Made by a program: the position numbers and the translations under genes. A model generated the notes under the pieces. It saw only the letters and a program-made list of their open reading frames with translations, made no database searches and was not told the DNA's origin. A stretch of DNA of 36,072 bases from a virus: positions 1 to 36,072 of the IMG/VR virus record IMGVR_UViG_3300028025_000302. One strand, given 5' to 3'. This document shows positions 9,723 through 18,571 of this stretch, in pieces. Every line of letters begins with the position of its first letter. The first letter of the stretch is position 1.

Positions 9723-11458
9723 TGGCAAATCGCCCATCCAACTCACGCCTTATTAACGTAATTAACTGGGGTATTGACAAGCGTATTCCGCTTGGCTTTG
9801 TTGATACAGTTATTGATAAGGAAACTGGCAATCTTATTGGCTTTATGCAAGATGGCGAGTTCTATGAACTCGGTGCTAAACCAAAGAAGAAGCCAAAGGC
9901 TCCAGAGCCACCTACTGTTAGCGGACTCAGCGCTGCAGATATCAACGCTGGTATTCCAGGTGGTGGAGTTGATCCTCGTCGAGCAGCAGCATATTTGAAT
10001 AGCAGTGATCCACGTCTTTCTGAAGCTGCCCAAAAGATCATTCTTGCCCAAACAGCGGGCCTAATGGATCTTGATGGCAACGTAGCAGAGACTGCTATAT
10101 CTCGCCGCGATGAAGCAGCTAGATTACAAGCTGCAGCAGATCAAAAATTTACTGAAACTATTAAAAAAGAAACTACTGAAAAGAAGAAGAAAGCCAACCA
10201 AGAAGCCGCTGCAAGTGGCTACCAGTTGCCATATCCTGAACTTGAAAAGACTGTTAAACCAACTGCAAAGGCTACAGCACCTGCAGCTGGTGGATATTCT
10301 GGAATACCTGCTACTAAGGTTCAGCCAACATACACGGGTGAACGTCAAGCAGCCACTGCATCAGCAGCCGCTTTGGGTTTACCGGCATCTTCACTTACTC
10401 GACCAGCAACTGCTACAGAAAAACTTGCTAAAGAAGCAGCGCTAACAAAAGATAAGACTTCAACAAAGGGTCAAGTTTCAGGAAAAGGTAAAGAAACTCC
10501 AGCGCTAACAGATGCACAGCAGCGCGAAGAAGCGCTAAACGTTGCTGCAGAACAAGACTTTGCTCTACCAGAAACCATATTCAAGAACGTACCAAGCCTT
10601 AATAGAATCCTTGAGCGTTATGTTGCTGAAGACTGGACACCAAACAAGTTACGTAAAGCTATCCGTGATGATGTATGGTTCCGTAAGAACTCTCAAGAGA
10701 TCAAGAATCGTTATGTCCAGAAGTTTAATTATGACGATCTAGTAGAGTCTGGTCAGGCTGATGGTTCAACTGACTACGAACAGCAGATTCTTAAAATTGA
10801 ATCTAGGTTAGCAAAGCGTGCAGCACAACTAGGTTCAAACGCCGCTTCAGATCCAGCGGCTCTACGCAAGGCTGCGGAAAATCTTTACATAACTAATCGC
10901 AGCGAAGACGAGTCATATATAACAGACTTCCTTGCAGCTTCTATCCGTCCAGTATCAGGAATGATCGGCGGCAAAGTAACTGAAGGTTACTCCGGCGAGG
11001 CTTTGCAAAACTATCAAGCGCTACAGGCTGCTGCTAAGGCTAATGGTTTTTCAATGGCAGACATTATTCCCGGTGGATTCAATGAACAGCAAGTGCTCGC
11101 AGGTATTGCATCAGGCAAGATTGATATCAATCGTATATCTCAAGACGCACGCAGGCTTGCAGCGCAAGGACAGCCACAGTATGTCCGTGACCTATTAGGT
11201 CAAGGCTATAACTTAGATCAGGTCTATGCGCCTTACCGTCAGACTATGGCTAACATCCTTGAGATTAACGATCCAAATCAGATTGATCTTAACGATCCAA
11301 CTCTTCGTATGGCTATTACCGACAAGGGTGATATGAACGTTTATGACTTTAAGAAGGCGCTTAAACAAGATAATCGCTGGCAGTACACCGAGAACGCACG
11401 TAATGAAGTATCTACTGCGGCTCTTAATGTTCTGCGTGACTTTGGATTCCAGGGGTAA
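9722..11458 (+). CDS. Ala-rich virion-associated protein, 578 aa
   Basis: Starts MANRPSNSRLINVINWGID. Residues about 55-270 are low complexity, rich in Ala, Lys and Thr and likely disordered or coiled. The C-terminal half is a folded helical region (from about 280) containing RKAIRDDVWFRKNSQEIK and later GQPQYVRDLLGQGYNLDQVY. No catalytic motif was recognised. It stands in an operon-like set of three large proteins between the giant gene and the scaffold. A role as a minor capsid or ejected internal protein is inferred from place and composition. It is followed after two bases by the next gene. Confidence 0.75.
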   Translation: MANRPSNSRLINVINWGIDKRIPLGFVDTVIDKETGNLIGFMQDGEFYELGAKPKKKPKAPEPPTVSGLSAADINAGIPGGGVDPRRAAAYLNSSDPRLSEAAQKIILAQTAGLMDLDGNVAETAISRRDEAARLQAAADQKFTETIKKETTEKKKKANQEAAASGYQLPYPELEKTVKPTAKATAPAAGGYSGIPATKVQPTYTGERQAATASAAALGLPASSLTRPATATEKLAKEAALTKDKTSTKGQVSGKGKETPALTDAQQREEALNVAAEQDFALPETIFKNVPSLNRILERYVAEDWTPNKLRKAIRDDVWFRKNSQEIKNRYVQKFNYDDLVESGQADGSTDYEQQILKIESRLAKRAAQLGSNAASDPAALRKAAENLYITNRSEDESYITDFLAASIRPVSGMIGGKVTEGYSGEALQNYQALQAAAKANGFSMADIIPGGFNEQQVLAGIASGKIDINRISQDARRLAAQGQPQYVRDLLGQGYNLDQVYAPYRQTMANILEINDPNQIDLNDPTLRMAITDKGDMNVYDFKKALKQDNRWQYTENARNEVSTAALNVLRDFGFQG

Positions 11459-11460
11459 TA

Positions 11461-12822
11461 ATGGCTAGACTAGACGAATCACGAATTGGTGAAAAAGGCG
11501 GACTTACCCCTGTTAACTTTATGATTCCTGAAGATCCTACAGCTTATTATGATCCGCGTTCAGGCAATACACCTGATGCAAAACCAACTCCTTACAACCC
11601 ACTATCTGGGAATATTCCTGATTCACCTGTATTTACACCAGCGGCTGTAGTGGTTACCCAAAGCGGTGAAAGAATTCAGATTGATTCTAAGGGTAAATCT
11701 GCAAGCGGGATTACCCCAATAGGATCTACAATACCGCTTTCTTCTACCAATGTATTCACGCCGGTAGCAACCATCATCACTCAAAATGGTGAAGAGATAC
11801 AGGTTGATAGTTCTGGTAGAGCAGCCGATGGCAGCGTTCCTGTAGGAACAACTAAGCCAGTAGGTGGCGTTACTAAAGGCACAGGAACTGTAGGCGGTGG
11901 CACTTTGCCGGCGATACCTGTTAAGGCTGGCATAACACCAGGGCAAGAAGCACGCCAATCTGCATATGATTTACTGTTTGAACAGTTTTCAAAGTATGGC
12001 CTAGGTTCTCTAGTAGAGCCACTTAAAGGTCTTATTACTAGCGGTACATCACCAGCAGAATTTACTATCAAACTACGTGAAACTCCTGCTTATCAAAAGC
12101 GCTTTGCTGCTAACGCGGAAAGAATCAAGAAGGGCTTAACCCCACTTGTCGAAGGTGATTACCTAGCGCTAGAAGACCAGTACCAGAATATTATGCGTAA
12201 CTACGGACTTCCAGAGACTTACTGGACTCGTGGAGATCTTGGCACTCAAGAAGGATTTACTAAACTTCTTGCTAACGATGTCTCTGCGGTTGAACTTGAG
12301 AATCGTATTCTTACTGCACAGGATCGTGTACTGAAGTCTAATCCACAAGTACTTGATACTCTCAAGGCTTTCTATGGTGATGCTATTACTAATGGCGATA
12401 TCTTGGCTTACAGCCTTGATCCTAAGAACGCACTCAAGGATATTCAGCGTAAGGTAACTGCCGCTGAAATCGGTGGTGCTGCAACTGCTGCTGGCCTAAG
12501 CCTTGGTAAGACACCAGAGCAGATCGCTGCATCTGAAGCAAGAGCACAGATGCTTGCAGGTTACGGCGTAACTAAGGAACAAGCTATGACTGGATTCCAG
12601 ACAGTAGCTGAAGTTGCTCCACGCGGTGGTCAACTTGCTGAGTTCTATAACCGTCCTACATATGGACAGATGGAAGCAGAGCAAGAAGTATTTAATTTAG
12701 AAGGTGCAGCCGCTGCTCGTAAGAAACGCAAAGAACTTATTGGCCTAGAGCAAGCAGCCTTCGGTGCCAAGAGTGGTGCAGCGCAAAACGCACTAGAACG
12801 CAATCGCGCCGGAACCCAATAA
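11461..12822 (+). CDS. Ala-rich virion-associated protein with an internal tandem repeat, 453 aa
   Basis: Begins MARLDESRIGEKGG. Residues about 57-133 contain two copies of a 36-residue unit (VFTPAAVVVTQSGERIQ and VFTPVATIITQNGEEIQ). A helical domain follows (about 160-453), with TPAYQKRFAANAERIKKGL and a basic C-terminal helix AARKKRKELIGLEQ. The helical part resembles that of the preceding 578-residue protein in style, so the two may be related, but I could not align them. It is the last gene before a 122-base gap and the scaffold gene. Function unknown; likely virion component. Confidence 0.75.
   Translation: MARLDESRIGEKGGLTPVNFMIPEDPTAYYDPRSGNTPDAKPTPYNPLSGNIPDSPVFTPAAVVVTQSGERIQIDSKGKSASGITPIGSTIPLSSTNVFTPVATIITQNGEEIQVDSSGRAADGSVPVGTTKPVGGVTKGTGTVGGGTLPAIPVKAGITPGQEARQSAYDLLFEQFSKYGLGSLVEPLKGLITSGTSPAEFTIKLRETPAYQKRFAANAERIKKGLTPLVEGDYLALEDQYQNIMRNYGLPETYWTRGDLGTQEGFTKLLANDVSAVELENRILTAQDRVLKSNPQVLDTLKAFYGDAITNGDILAYSLDPKNALKDIQRKVTAAEIGGAATAAGLSLGKTPEQIAASEARAQMLAGYGVTKEQAMTGFQTVAEVAPRGGQLAEFYNRPTYGQMEAEQEVFNLEGAAAARKKRKELIGLEQAAFGAKSGAAQNALERNRAGTQ
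11629..11859 (+). repeat. Two-copy in-frame tandem repeat inside the 453-aa protein
   Basis: Two 36-codon units, 11629-11736 and 11752-11859, offset by 41 codons. Both read VFTPxAxxxTQxGExIQxDS, then GxxAxGxxPxGxTxP. The amino acids are clearly alike while many codons differ, so the duplication is not recent. The unit is short and beta-like with a Gly/Pro end, suggesting a small repeated binding or spacer module. Confidence 0.75.
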
Positions 12823-12944
12823 CAGACCTGCCACTAGAACGACTGGCCTAGTGGAGCGATATCAATACCAGTAGTCAGAGCCATACCAAGCCCCCACTTG
12901 AATATGAGGCTGACGCAATCAACTAAACGATAGGGAGATGGACT
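12823..12944. other. Intergenic gap before the scaffold gene, with one hairpin
   Basis: The longest gap within the structural arm (122 bases). It holds a 7-base-pair hairpin (CCACTAG at 12831-12837 with CTAGTGG at 12848-12854, 10-base loop) without a following T run, and the sequence CACTAGAACG also occurs just upstream at 12791-12800. A ribosome site (GGGAGATGG) lies near its right end. No clear -35/-10 pair was found. It could carry a promoter or a processing site for scaffold and capsid expression; that is speculative. Confidence 0.4.
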
Positions 12945-13415
12945 ATGTCCAATTACGAGTACGAGGATGAAGACGATGACTACACAAATGATTCGTCGAA
13001 TGACCTTGTAAAACAACTACGCAAAGCAGCCAAGCAAAAGGACAAAGAACTACAGGAACTACGTTCCCAGTTTGAAGGACTAAGCAAGGCGCAACGCGAG
13101 CGAACAATCAAGGATGCCCTCGCAGCTCGCGGGGTAAATCAGAAGATCGCTTCATTTATCCCACAGGACATTGAACCAACAGAGGAATCAGTGTCTAAAT
13201 GGCTTGAGGCCAATGCCGATGTATTCGGTATTGAACTTGAGTCGAACCAGAGTCAACCTAATGTAGATCCTTCCGATGTTGCAGCGTACAAGCGAATGAC
13301 CGGAGCCGCAGATGCAGGTATGTCACCTGAGCGCGGAGCCGATGTTATGTCTCGCTTAATGAACGCAAACAGCAAAGAAGAGTTGGACGACATTATTAGA
13401 CAATCTGGACTCTAA
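12945..13415 (+). CDS. Probable capsid scaffolding protein
   Basis: A 156-residue protein immediately before the major capsid gene. The N-terminus is strongly acidic (MSNYEYEDEDDDYTND), then comes a charged coiled-coil helix (about residues 20-60, LVKQLRKAAKQKDKELQELR), and a helical C-terminus (EELDDIIRQSGL). Small acidic coiled-coil proteins at this position act as internal scaffolds that guide procapsid assembly and then leave. There is no protease motif. The ATG has GGGAG upstream. The call rests on position, size and composition; such proteins have little sequence conservation. Confidence 0.78.
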   Translation: MSNYEYEDEDDDYTNDSSNDLVKQLRKAAKQKDKELQELRSQFEGLSKAQRERTIKDALAARGVNQKIASFIPQDIEPTEESVSKWLEANADVFGIELESNQSQPNVDPSDVAAYKRMTGAADAGMSPERGADVMSRLMNANSKEELDDIIRQSGL

Positions 13416-13446
13416 CTTCCAACCCAACAACGAAAGGTAGCGCCTA

Positions 13447-14376
13447 ATGGCAATTCCATCAGGTTCCCTAACCGGAACATCGGACATTAGCAACCTCGTC
13501 AAAACCGCATACGACCAATATGTTCGTATGGCTCTCCGTAGCATCCCGGTAATGCGTGCGATTGCAGATGTCAAGCCAGTACAACAGGCAATGCCAGGTT
13601 CATCAGTTGTTTTCTCTATCTACTCAGATCTTGCACAAGCAACATCTACATTGACAGAAACTTCAGATGTATCAAGCATTGCACTAGGTAACCCAAATCA
13701 GGTTACAGTAACTCTGAACGAATACGGTTCAGCAGTAACAACAACAAAGAAGTTGAACCTAACTTCATTCAACGATGTTGACTCAGCTCTTGCTGACATC
13801 ATCGCTTACAACTCAGCAGACTCTATTGACTCTGTAGTTGCAACAGTTCTCACAGGTGGCTCAAACGTCATCTACGCAGGAACTGCTACAACAACCAACA
13901 CCATCACATCTTCAATGACTATGGCTGTTGCTGATATCCGTGAGGCTGTCACACAGCTTCGCACAAACAAGGCTGTGCCACGTATCAATGACTTGTACGC
14001 TGCATACCTACACCCACGTCAGGCAGCTGACCTCCGTGCCGAATCAGGCACTGGCGGCTTCCAGGCACTCACCCAGTACGTAGATCGCACACCATTCGTG
14101 GCTGGTGCAGTCGGCGTAATCGAAGGTGCATTTGTAGTTGAGACACCTCGCGTGCCTTACGCTGCAAACTCAGGATCAGTTAACGTCTACAAGGCAGTTA
14201 TCGCTGGTCGTGAAGCACTTGCTGAAGCACAAGGACAAGATATCTCTACCATCATTGGTCCAGAGATTGATGCACTTCGTCGCTTCCGTACCATCGGTTG
14301 GTACTATATGGGTGGCTTTGCACGCCTCCGTGAAGCAGCACTCTATCGCATTGAGTCAGCTTCATCTATTAACTAA
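13447..14376 (+). CDS. Major capsid protein (N4-gp56-like)
   Basis: A 309-residue protein that forms the capsid shell. Features that fit the N4-gp56 family of HK97-fold capsid proteins: an N-terminal helix with RSIPVMRAIADVKPV, a central beta segment rich in Thr, the stretch AAYLHPRQAADLRAE near residue 185-200, and GVIEGAFVVETPRVPY followed by a C-terminal VYKAVIAGREAL. It lies directly after the scaffold gene and before a strong hairpin, as expected for the most abundant virion protein. Codon choice favours C-ending codons (atc, aac, gac) more than its neighbours, consistent with high expression. Family assignment is by recognition of pattern. Confidence 0.87.
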   Translation: MAIPSGSLTGTSDISNLVKTAYDQYVRMALRSIPVMRAIADVKPVQQAMPGSSVVFSIYSDLAQATSTLTETSDVSSIALGNPNQVTVTLNEYGSAVTTTKKLNLTSFNDVDSALADIIAYNSADSIDSVVATVLTGGSNVIYAGTATTTNTITSSMTMAVADIREAVTQLRTNKAVPRINDLYAAYLHPRQAADLRAESGTGGFQALTQYVDRTPFVAGAVGVIEGAFVVETPRVPYAANSGSVNVYKAVIAGREALAEAQGQDISTIIGPEIDALRRFRTIGWYYMGGFARLREAALYRIESASSIN

Positions 14377-14385
14377 TAGTGCAAC

Positions 14386-14415
14386 GGTGGGGGCAGGGTC
14401 AAACCTGCCTCCATC
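14386..14415 (+). terminator. Strong RNA hairpin after the capsid gene (partial terminator or mRNA stabiliser)
   Basis: A 12-base-pair stem with two G-U pairs: 14386-14397 (GGTGGGGGCAGG) pairs with 14404-14415, with a 6-base loop. It begins ten bases after the capsid stop codon. No T run follows, so it is not a classical intrinsic terminator. It could attenuate downstream transcription or protect the capsid mRNA 3' end, giving more capsid than downstream products. Confidence 0.5.
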
Positions 14416-14433
14416 ACCAATGAAAGGAATAAA

Positions 14434-14757
14434 ATGGCTTATACGCTAGTTACCCCTTGGGAGAATGAAACCTGGTGCGATAGCACTTACTTCAATCCCT
14501 ATGCTCGCTTGGCAGGACGCCCGCTTGCTGGTGGTTCATACACTGGCGCTATTCCATCTTTTCTTACAGATGTACCTCGTGGAGTGACACTTCTAGTAAA
14601 CGGTACAACCGTTACTGAAAGCAGAACTCCATATCAGGACGACCTAGCCAATGCTGATACTTACTACCTTGGCGGTCACGCTTACACGCTAAGCGATGCT
14701 GAGGCACAGATCCTTATTGACGCTGGCTACAGCGCTTATCTAACACCGGTGGCGTAA
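14434..14757 (+). CDS. Hypothetical virion protein, 107 aa
   Basis: Starts MAYTLVTPWENETWCD, with GAAAGGAAT before the ATG. It is rich in Tyr, Thr, Gly and Ala, with likely beta strands in the middle (GVTLLVNGTTVTES) and a helical end (LSDAEAQILIDAGYSAYL). No motif recognised. Directly after the capsid gene one often finds head decoration or completion proteins, so such a role is possible. It couples to the next gene by TAATG. Confidence 0.7.
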   Translation: MAYTLVTPWENETWCDSTYFNPYARLAGRPLAGGSYTGAIPSFLTDVPRGVTLLVNGTTVTESRTPYQDDLANADTYYLGGHAYTLSDAEAQILIDAGYSAYLTPVA

Positions 14758-15158
14758 TGGAATGTAATCACACAACCAAAGTTCTTGAATGGTCTTACGA
14801 CCTAATAGATGGCGATGTCAAAGAGATTGTATCTAAGTACGGCTGCACAGACTGCGACGTAATCTCGGATATACCTTTTAAGTCTGAGTGGTATTCAAAC
14901 CCAGACCACAGCGAGTGCGATAAGAACCCTTGCTTTGGTTGCAAGGCACAAGGTCTAACTCTTAGCACCGGGGAAGCCACTACTCGTGGATACCAGTCTG
15001 CTAAGGCGCACGATAAGGAACTAGGTAACTACTACGACGCAGTGCGTCAGGGTATCGAACCACGCTCAACCAGACAGCCTGATATTGATGCTGCCGTCAG
15101 AATTTCCAACGAAGGTGGCAAAGCCTTTGATGGAACTAACCTCACATACAAGGAGTAG
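14757..15158 (+). CDS. Cys-rich putative zinc-binding protein, 133 aa
   Basis: Starts MECNHTTKVLEWSYD. Cysteines occur in pairs: CTDC, then HSECDKNPCFGCKAQG, with histidines nearby, a pattern consistent with one or two structural zinc sites in residues 3-63. The C-terminal half is polar and helical (SAKAHDKELGNYYDAVRQG). Cys-rich proteins are unusual in a capsid gene cluster. It may be a virion accessory protein or a moron-like insertion; no function is assigned. Confidence 0.7.
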   Translation: MECNHTTKVLEWSYDLIDGDVKEIVSKYGCTDCDVISDIPFKSEWYSNPDHSECDKNPCFGCKAQGLTLSTGEATTRGYQSAKAHDKELGNYYDAVRQGIEPRSTRQPDIDAAVRISNEGGKAFDGTNLTYKE

Positions 15159-15160
15159 CA

Positions 15161-15298
15161 ATGGAAAACAAGAAAGTAGTTATTGTAAAAAATGTTGAAG
15201 AAGTAGATGCCTACCCTTCAGCGGACAAGCAGTTTGAATCTAACCGCAAGTATATGACTTATGAATCAATCTCTACAGGAGTAGGCGGTAAGAAGTAA
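15161..15298 (+). CDS. Small hypothetical protein, 45 aa
   Basis: Starts MENKKVVIVKNVEEVDAY and ends GVGGKK. AAGGAG at 15150-15155 is placed well before the ATG. The mix of a beta-like N-terminus and Lys-rich ends resembles other small phage proteins of this cluster. It overlaps the next gene by one base (TAATG). Function unknown. Confidence 0.62.
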   Translation: MENKKVVIVKNVEEVDAYPSADKQFESNRKYMTYESISTGVGGKK

Positions 15299-15435
15299 TG
15301 TCAGTTAAAGGCGAAAAGTACAAGTCAATGGCAGCCAAGAAGAAGCACGAAATGACTGAAGGCAAGAAAGAACGCAAGATGGAATACGGTTCTAAAGCCA
15401 AGATGGTTGCTAAGAAGATGGGTAAAAAGAAGTAA
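15298..15435 (+). CDS. Small Lys-rich protein, 45 aa
   Basis: Starts MSVKGEKYKSMAAKKKHE and ends MVAKKMGKKK; nearly half the residues are charged and Lys dominates. Five genes in a row (15161-16012) are of this kind, linked end to end by overlapping or directly abutting stop and start codons. Strong positive charge suggests nucleic acid contact, but nothing more can be said. Confidence 0.62.
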   Translation: MSVKGEKYKSMAAKKKHEMTEGKKERKMEYGSKAKMVAKKMGKKK

Positions 15436-15587
15436 TGAAAAAGAAGCCAGCCAAAGTCAAGAAGGTTATGAAGGAGTTCAAGTCAGGAACTCTTCACTCC
15501 GGTAAAAAAGGCCCTGTAGTTAAGTCGAAGAAGCAAGCGATTGCTATTGCACTTAGCGAAGCTGGTATGTCAAAGAAGAAGAAGTAA
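15435..15587 (+). CDS. DUF6496-like small basic protein, 50 aa
   Basis: The segment VMKEFKSGTLHSGKKG followed by SKKQAIAIALSEAGMSK matches the pattern I know for the DUF6496 family, small basic proteins found in phages and bacteria with no known function. The family signature (KVM-EFK-G-LHSG then KQAIAIALSEA) is complete here. It is coupled to the preceding gene by TAATG and abuts the next gene's ATG directly. Presence in the virion cluster suggests a structural or packaging-related use, which is inference. Confidence 0.75.
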   Translation: MKKKPAKVKKVMKEFKSGTLHSGKKGPVVKSKKQAIAIALSEAGMSKKKK

Positions 15588-15851
15588 ATGGCTAAGACTC
15601 CAGCGTGGCAACGCAAAGAAGGCCAGAACCCTAACGGTGGCCTTAACGCTAAGGGTCGTGCTAGTGCTAAAGCACAAGGCAGTAATCTTAAACCGCCAGT
15701 AAAAGCAGCAGAGGCTAAGAAGTCGCCTAAGGCTGCAGCACGGCGCAAGTCATATTGTGCAAGATCTGCCGGTCAAGCCAAGATGTTTCCTAAGGCAGCC
15801 AAAGATCCTAATAGCAGATTGAATAAAGCACGAAGGGCTTGGGATTGCTAA
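15588..15851 (+). CDS. DUF6321-like protein, 87 aa
   Basis: Begins MAKTPAWQRKEGQNPNGGLN, then AKGRASAKAQGSNLKPPV, KSPKAAARRKSYCARSAG and a final KDPNSRLNKARRAWDC. This order of motifs is that of the DUF6321 family, known mainly from phages and marine or freshwater metagenomes, function unknown. Two cysteines are conserved in that pattern (SYCAR and the terminal WDC). The protein is very basic. It starts immediately after the previous stop and overlaps the following gene by one base. Confidence 0.78.
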   Translation: MAKTPAWQRKEGQNPNGGLNAKGRASAKAQGSNLKPPVKAAEAKKSPKAAARRKSYCARSAGQAKMFPKAAKDPNSRLNKARRAWDC

Positions 15852-16012
15852 TGAAGAAGAAAGCGTTTTGGGATACAGAAAACCCTAAGAAGACATCAAA
15901 GAAATTAACCCCTGCTCAGAAGACTGCGGCTAAGGCTAAGGCTAAAGCAGCAGGTCGTCCTTATCCAAACCTAATAGATAACGCAGCAGCGGCTCGTAAA
16001 AAGAAGAAGTGA
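15851..16012 (+). CDS. Small Lys/Ala-rich protein, 53 aa
   Basis: Starts MKKKAFWDTENPKKTSKK, contains LTPAQKTAAKAKAKAAG and ends with RKKKK. The stretch AKAAGRPYPNLIDN looks like a short conserved motif seen in other small phage proteins, though I cannot name a family. It is the last of five tandem tiny proteins. Basic, probably helical, function unknown. Confidence 0.65.
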   Translation: MKKKAFWDTENPKKTSKKLTPAQKTAAKAKAKAAGRPYPNLIDNAAAARKKKK

Positions 16013-16020
16013 GGTAGAAG

Positions 16021-16307
16021 GTGCCAACAGGTAATCCAGGATCAACCCTTGTAGCAGAACTAAATAGATTAGCAAATGGTGGCACCTATCCTCCTATCTC
16101 TTCATATCTTGATGAAGCCGGAGCAGCCCGCGCTTGGGCTGCGGCACGTGGTGTAACCACAAAGCACACAGACACAGTAGGAGTACTAAATGATATTGCG
16201 GGCATTTCGGGCAGTGCGAATACCCATCTTGACTATAGCGGTGTATGCAATTACATCGCTGGTACTACTGGCCTCACTGCAAACGCTGCTCTCCAAGGAC
16301 TCAGCTC

Positions 16308-16311
<4 letters not shown>
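16021..16311 (+). CDS. Hypothetical virion protein, 96 aa
   Basis: Starts on GTG with GAGG six bases upstream. The product MPTGNPGSTLVAELNRLANG is Ala/Gly/Thr-rich with a helical core (EAGAARAWAAARG) and a segment VGVLNDIAGISGS echoed by VCNYIAGTTGL, a weak internal repeat. The next gene starts on a TTG that overlaps this stop (TTGA). It sits at the start of the fibre and tail-tip region; function unknown. Confidence 0.68.
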
Positions 16312-17502
<1,191 letters not shown>

Positions 17503-17509
17503 TTAGCGT

Positions 17510-18571
17510 ATGAAAATCGCTATCTATACTATTAGTAAGAATGAGGAAAAGCACGTTGAGCGCTGGTACAACTCCACTAAGGAAGCCGACTACCACCTGC
17601 TTGCCGATACAGGCTCTACCGACAGAACTGTCGAAATCGCTACCTCTCTGGGCATCACTGTCGTACCGATTAGGGTTCTACCATTTAGGTTCGATGATGC
17701 AAGAAACGCTTCGCTTGCGCTAGTACCAGAAGATGTTGACTACTGCGTAGCGTTGGATGTAGATGAAGTACTTACACCGGGCTGGCGTCAGGCGTTAGAG
17801 AAGGCTCACGATCTAGGTATTGATCGTCCGTCTTATCGCCGCATCGAAGCCTTTAACGAAGATGGATCAGTAGCCTCAGAGTTTGATGGCTTTAAGGTTC
17901 ACCGTCGCAGAGGTATCAGATGGAAGTATCCGATACACGAAGTACCTGAGTGGTATGAAGAACGTGAAGAAGTCAAAGCAAGAATAGAAGGCTTTGAGAC
18001 TCACCACCTGCAGGATAAAACTAAATCAAGAGCGCAGTACTTAACTCTACTAGAGGCTGCGGTCAAAGAGAATCCAGATGCTCGTAACTTGTACTACCTT
18101 GGTCGGGAGCAGTCCTATCACAAGCAGTACAAGGAATCTACAGAGACTCTGAAGAAGTATCTAGAGATATCAATCTTTCCGGAAGAGAAAAGCGCAGCGT
18201 GCCGCATCTTATCTAAGTGTGATTCACGTAACGCAGAAGAATGGCTGATGCGGGGTACAGAAGAATACCCAAGCAGAGAATCAATCCTAGCCCTTGCTAA
18301 CTATTACTACGTTAACAAGAAATGGGATGAGTGCCTATTAGTTTCTAAGAAGGCGTTGGAGTACAACACAAAGCCAATGTCATTCTTAGCAGAGTCTTGG
18401 GCTTGGGGTCCAATGGCTGATGACTTTATTGCAATCAGCAGTTGGCAACTAGGTGACTATGAGACAGCAGTAATACACGGTAGAAAAGCAGTAGAGCTAG
18501 ACCCTAACGAAAAACGATTAGCAAGCAACCTTCGGTTCTATGAGGAAAAGGTAAACAATGGCAACACTTGA
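17510..18571 (+). CDS. Family 2-like glycosyltransferase with C-terminal TPR-like repeats
   Basis: 353 residues. The N-terminal domain (about 1-190) has the GT-A pattern: MKIAIYTISKNEEKHVERW, the nucleotide-binding ADTGSTDRTVEIA, and a DxD metal site in ALDVDEVLTPGW. Such enzymes move a sugar from a nucleotide-sugar to an acceptor. Residues about 190-345 are helical pairs of TPR style (NLYYLGREQSYHKQYKESTE, SILALANYYYVNKKWDECL, DDFIAISSWQLGDYETAV). It lies among fibre genes, between the collagen-like and connector genes and overlapping the latter by 14 bases, so it may glycosylate a virion protein; a host surface target is the alternative. The ribosome site is weak. Confidence 0.85.
   Translation: MKIAIYTISKNEEKHVERWYNSTKEADYHLLADTGSTDRTVEIATSLGITVVPIRVLPFRFDDARNASLALVPEDVDYCVALDVDEVLTPGWRQALEKAHDLGIDRPSYRRIEAFNEDGSVASEFDGFKVHRRRGIRWKYPIHEVPEWYEEREEVKARIEGFETHHLQDKTKSRAQYLTLLEAAVKENPDARNLYYLGREQSYHKQYKESTETLKKYLEISIFPEEKSAACRILSKCDSRNAEEWLMRGTEEYPSRESILALANYYYVNKKWDECLLVSKKALEYNTKPMSFLAESWAWGPMADDFIAISSWQLGDYETAVIHGRKAVELDPNEKRLASNLRFYEEKVNNGNT

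Noticed and set aside
9743-10080. Two - strand frames opposite the 578-residue gene
   Set aside because: Both lie entirely within a well-supported + strand gene and show no recognisable domain.
12834-13016. - strand frame with a hydrophobic stretch over the gap before the scaffold gene
   Set aside because: Overlaps the scaffold start; the hydrophobic part is the complement of acidic codons. No support for expression.
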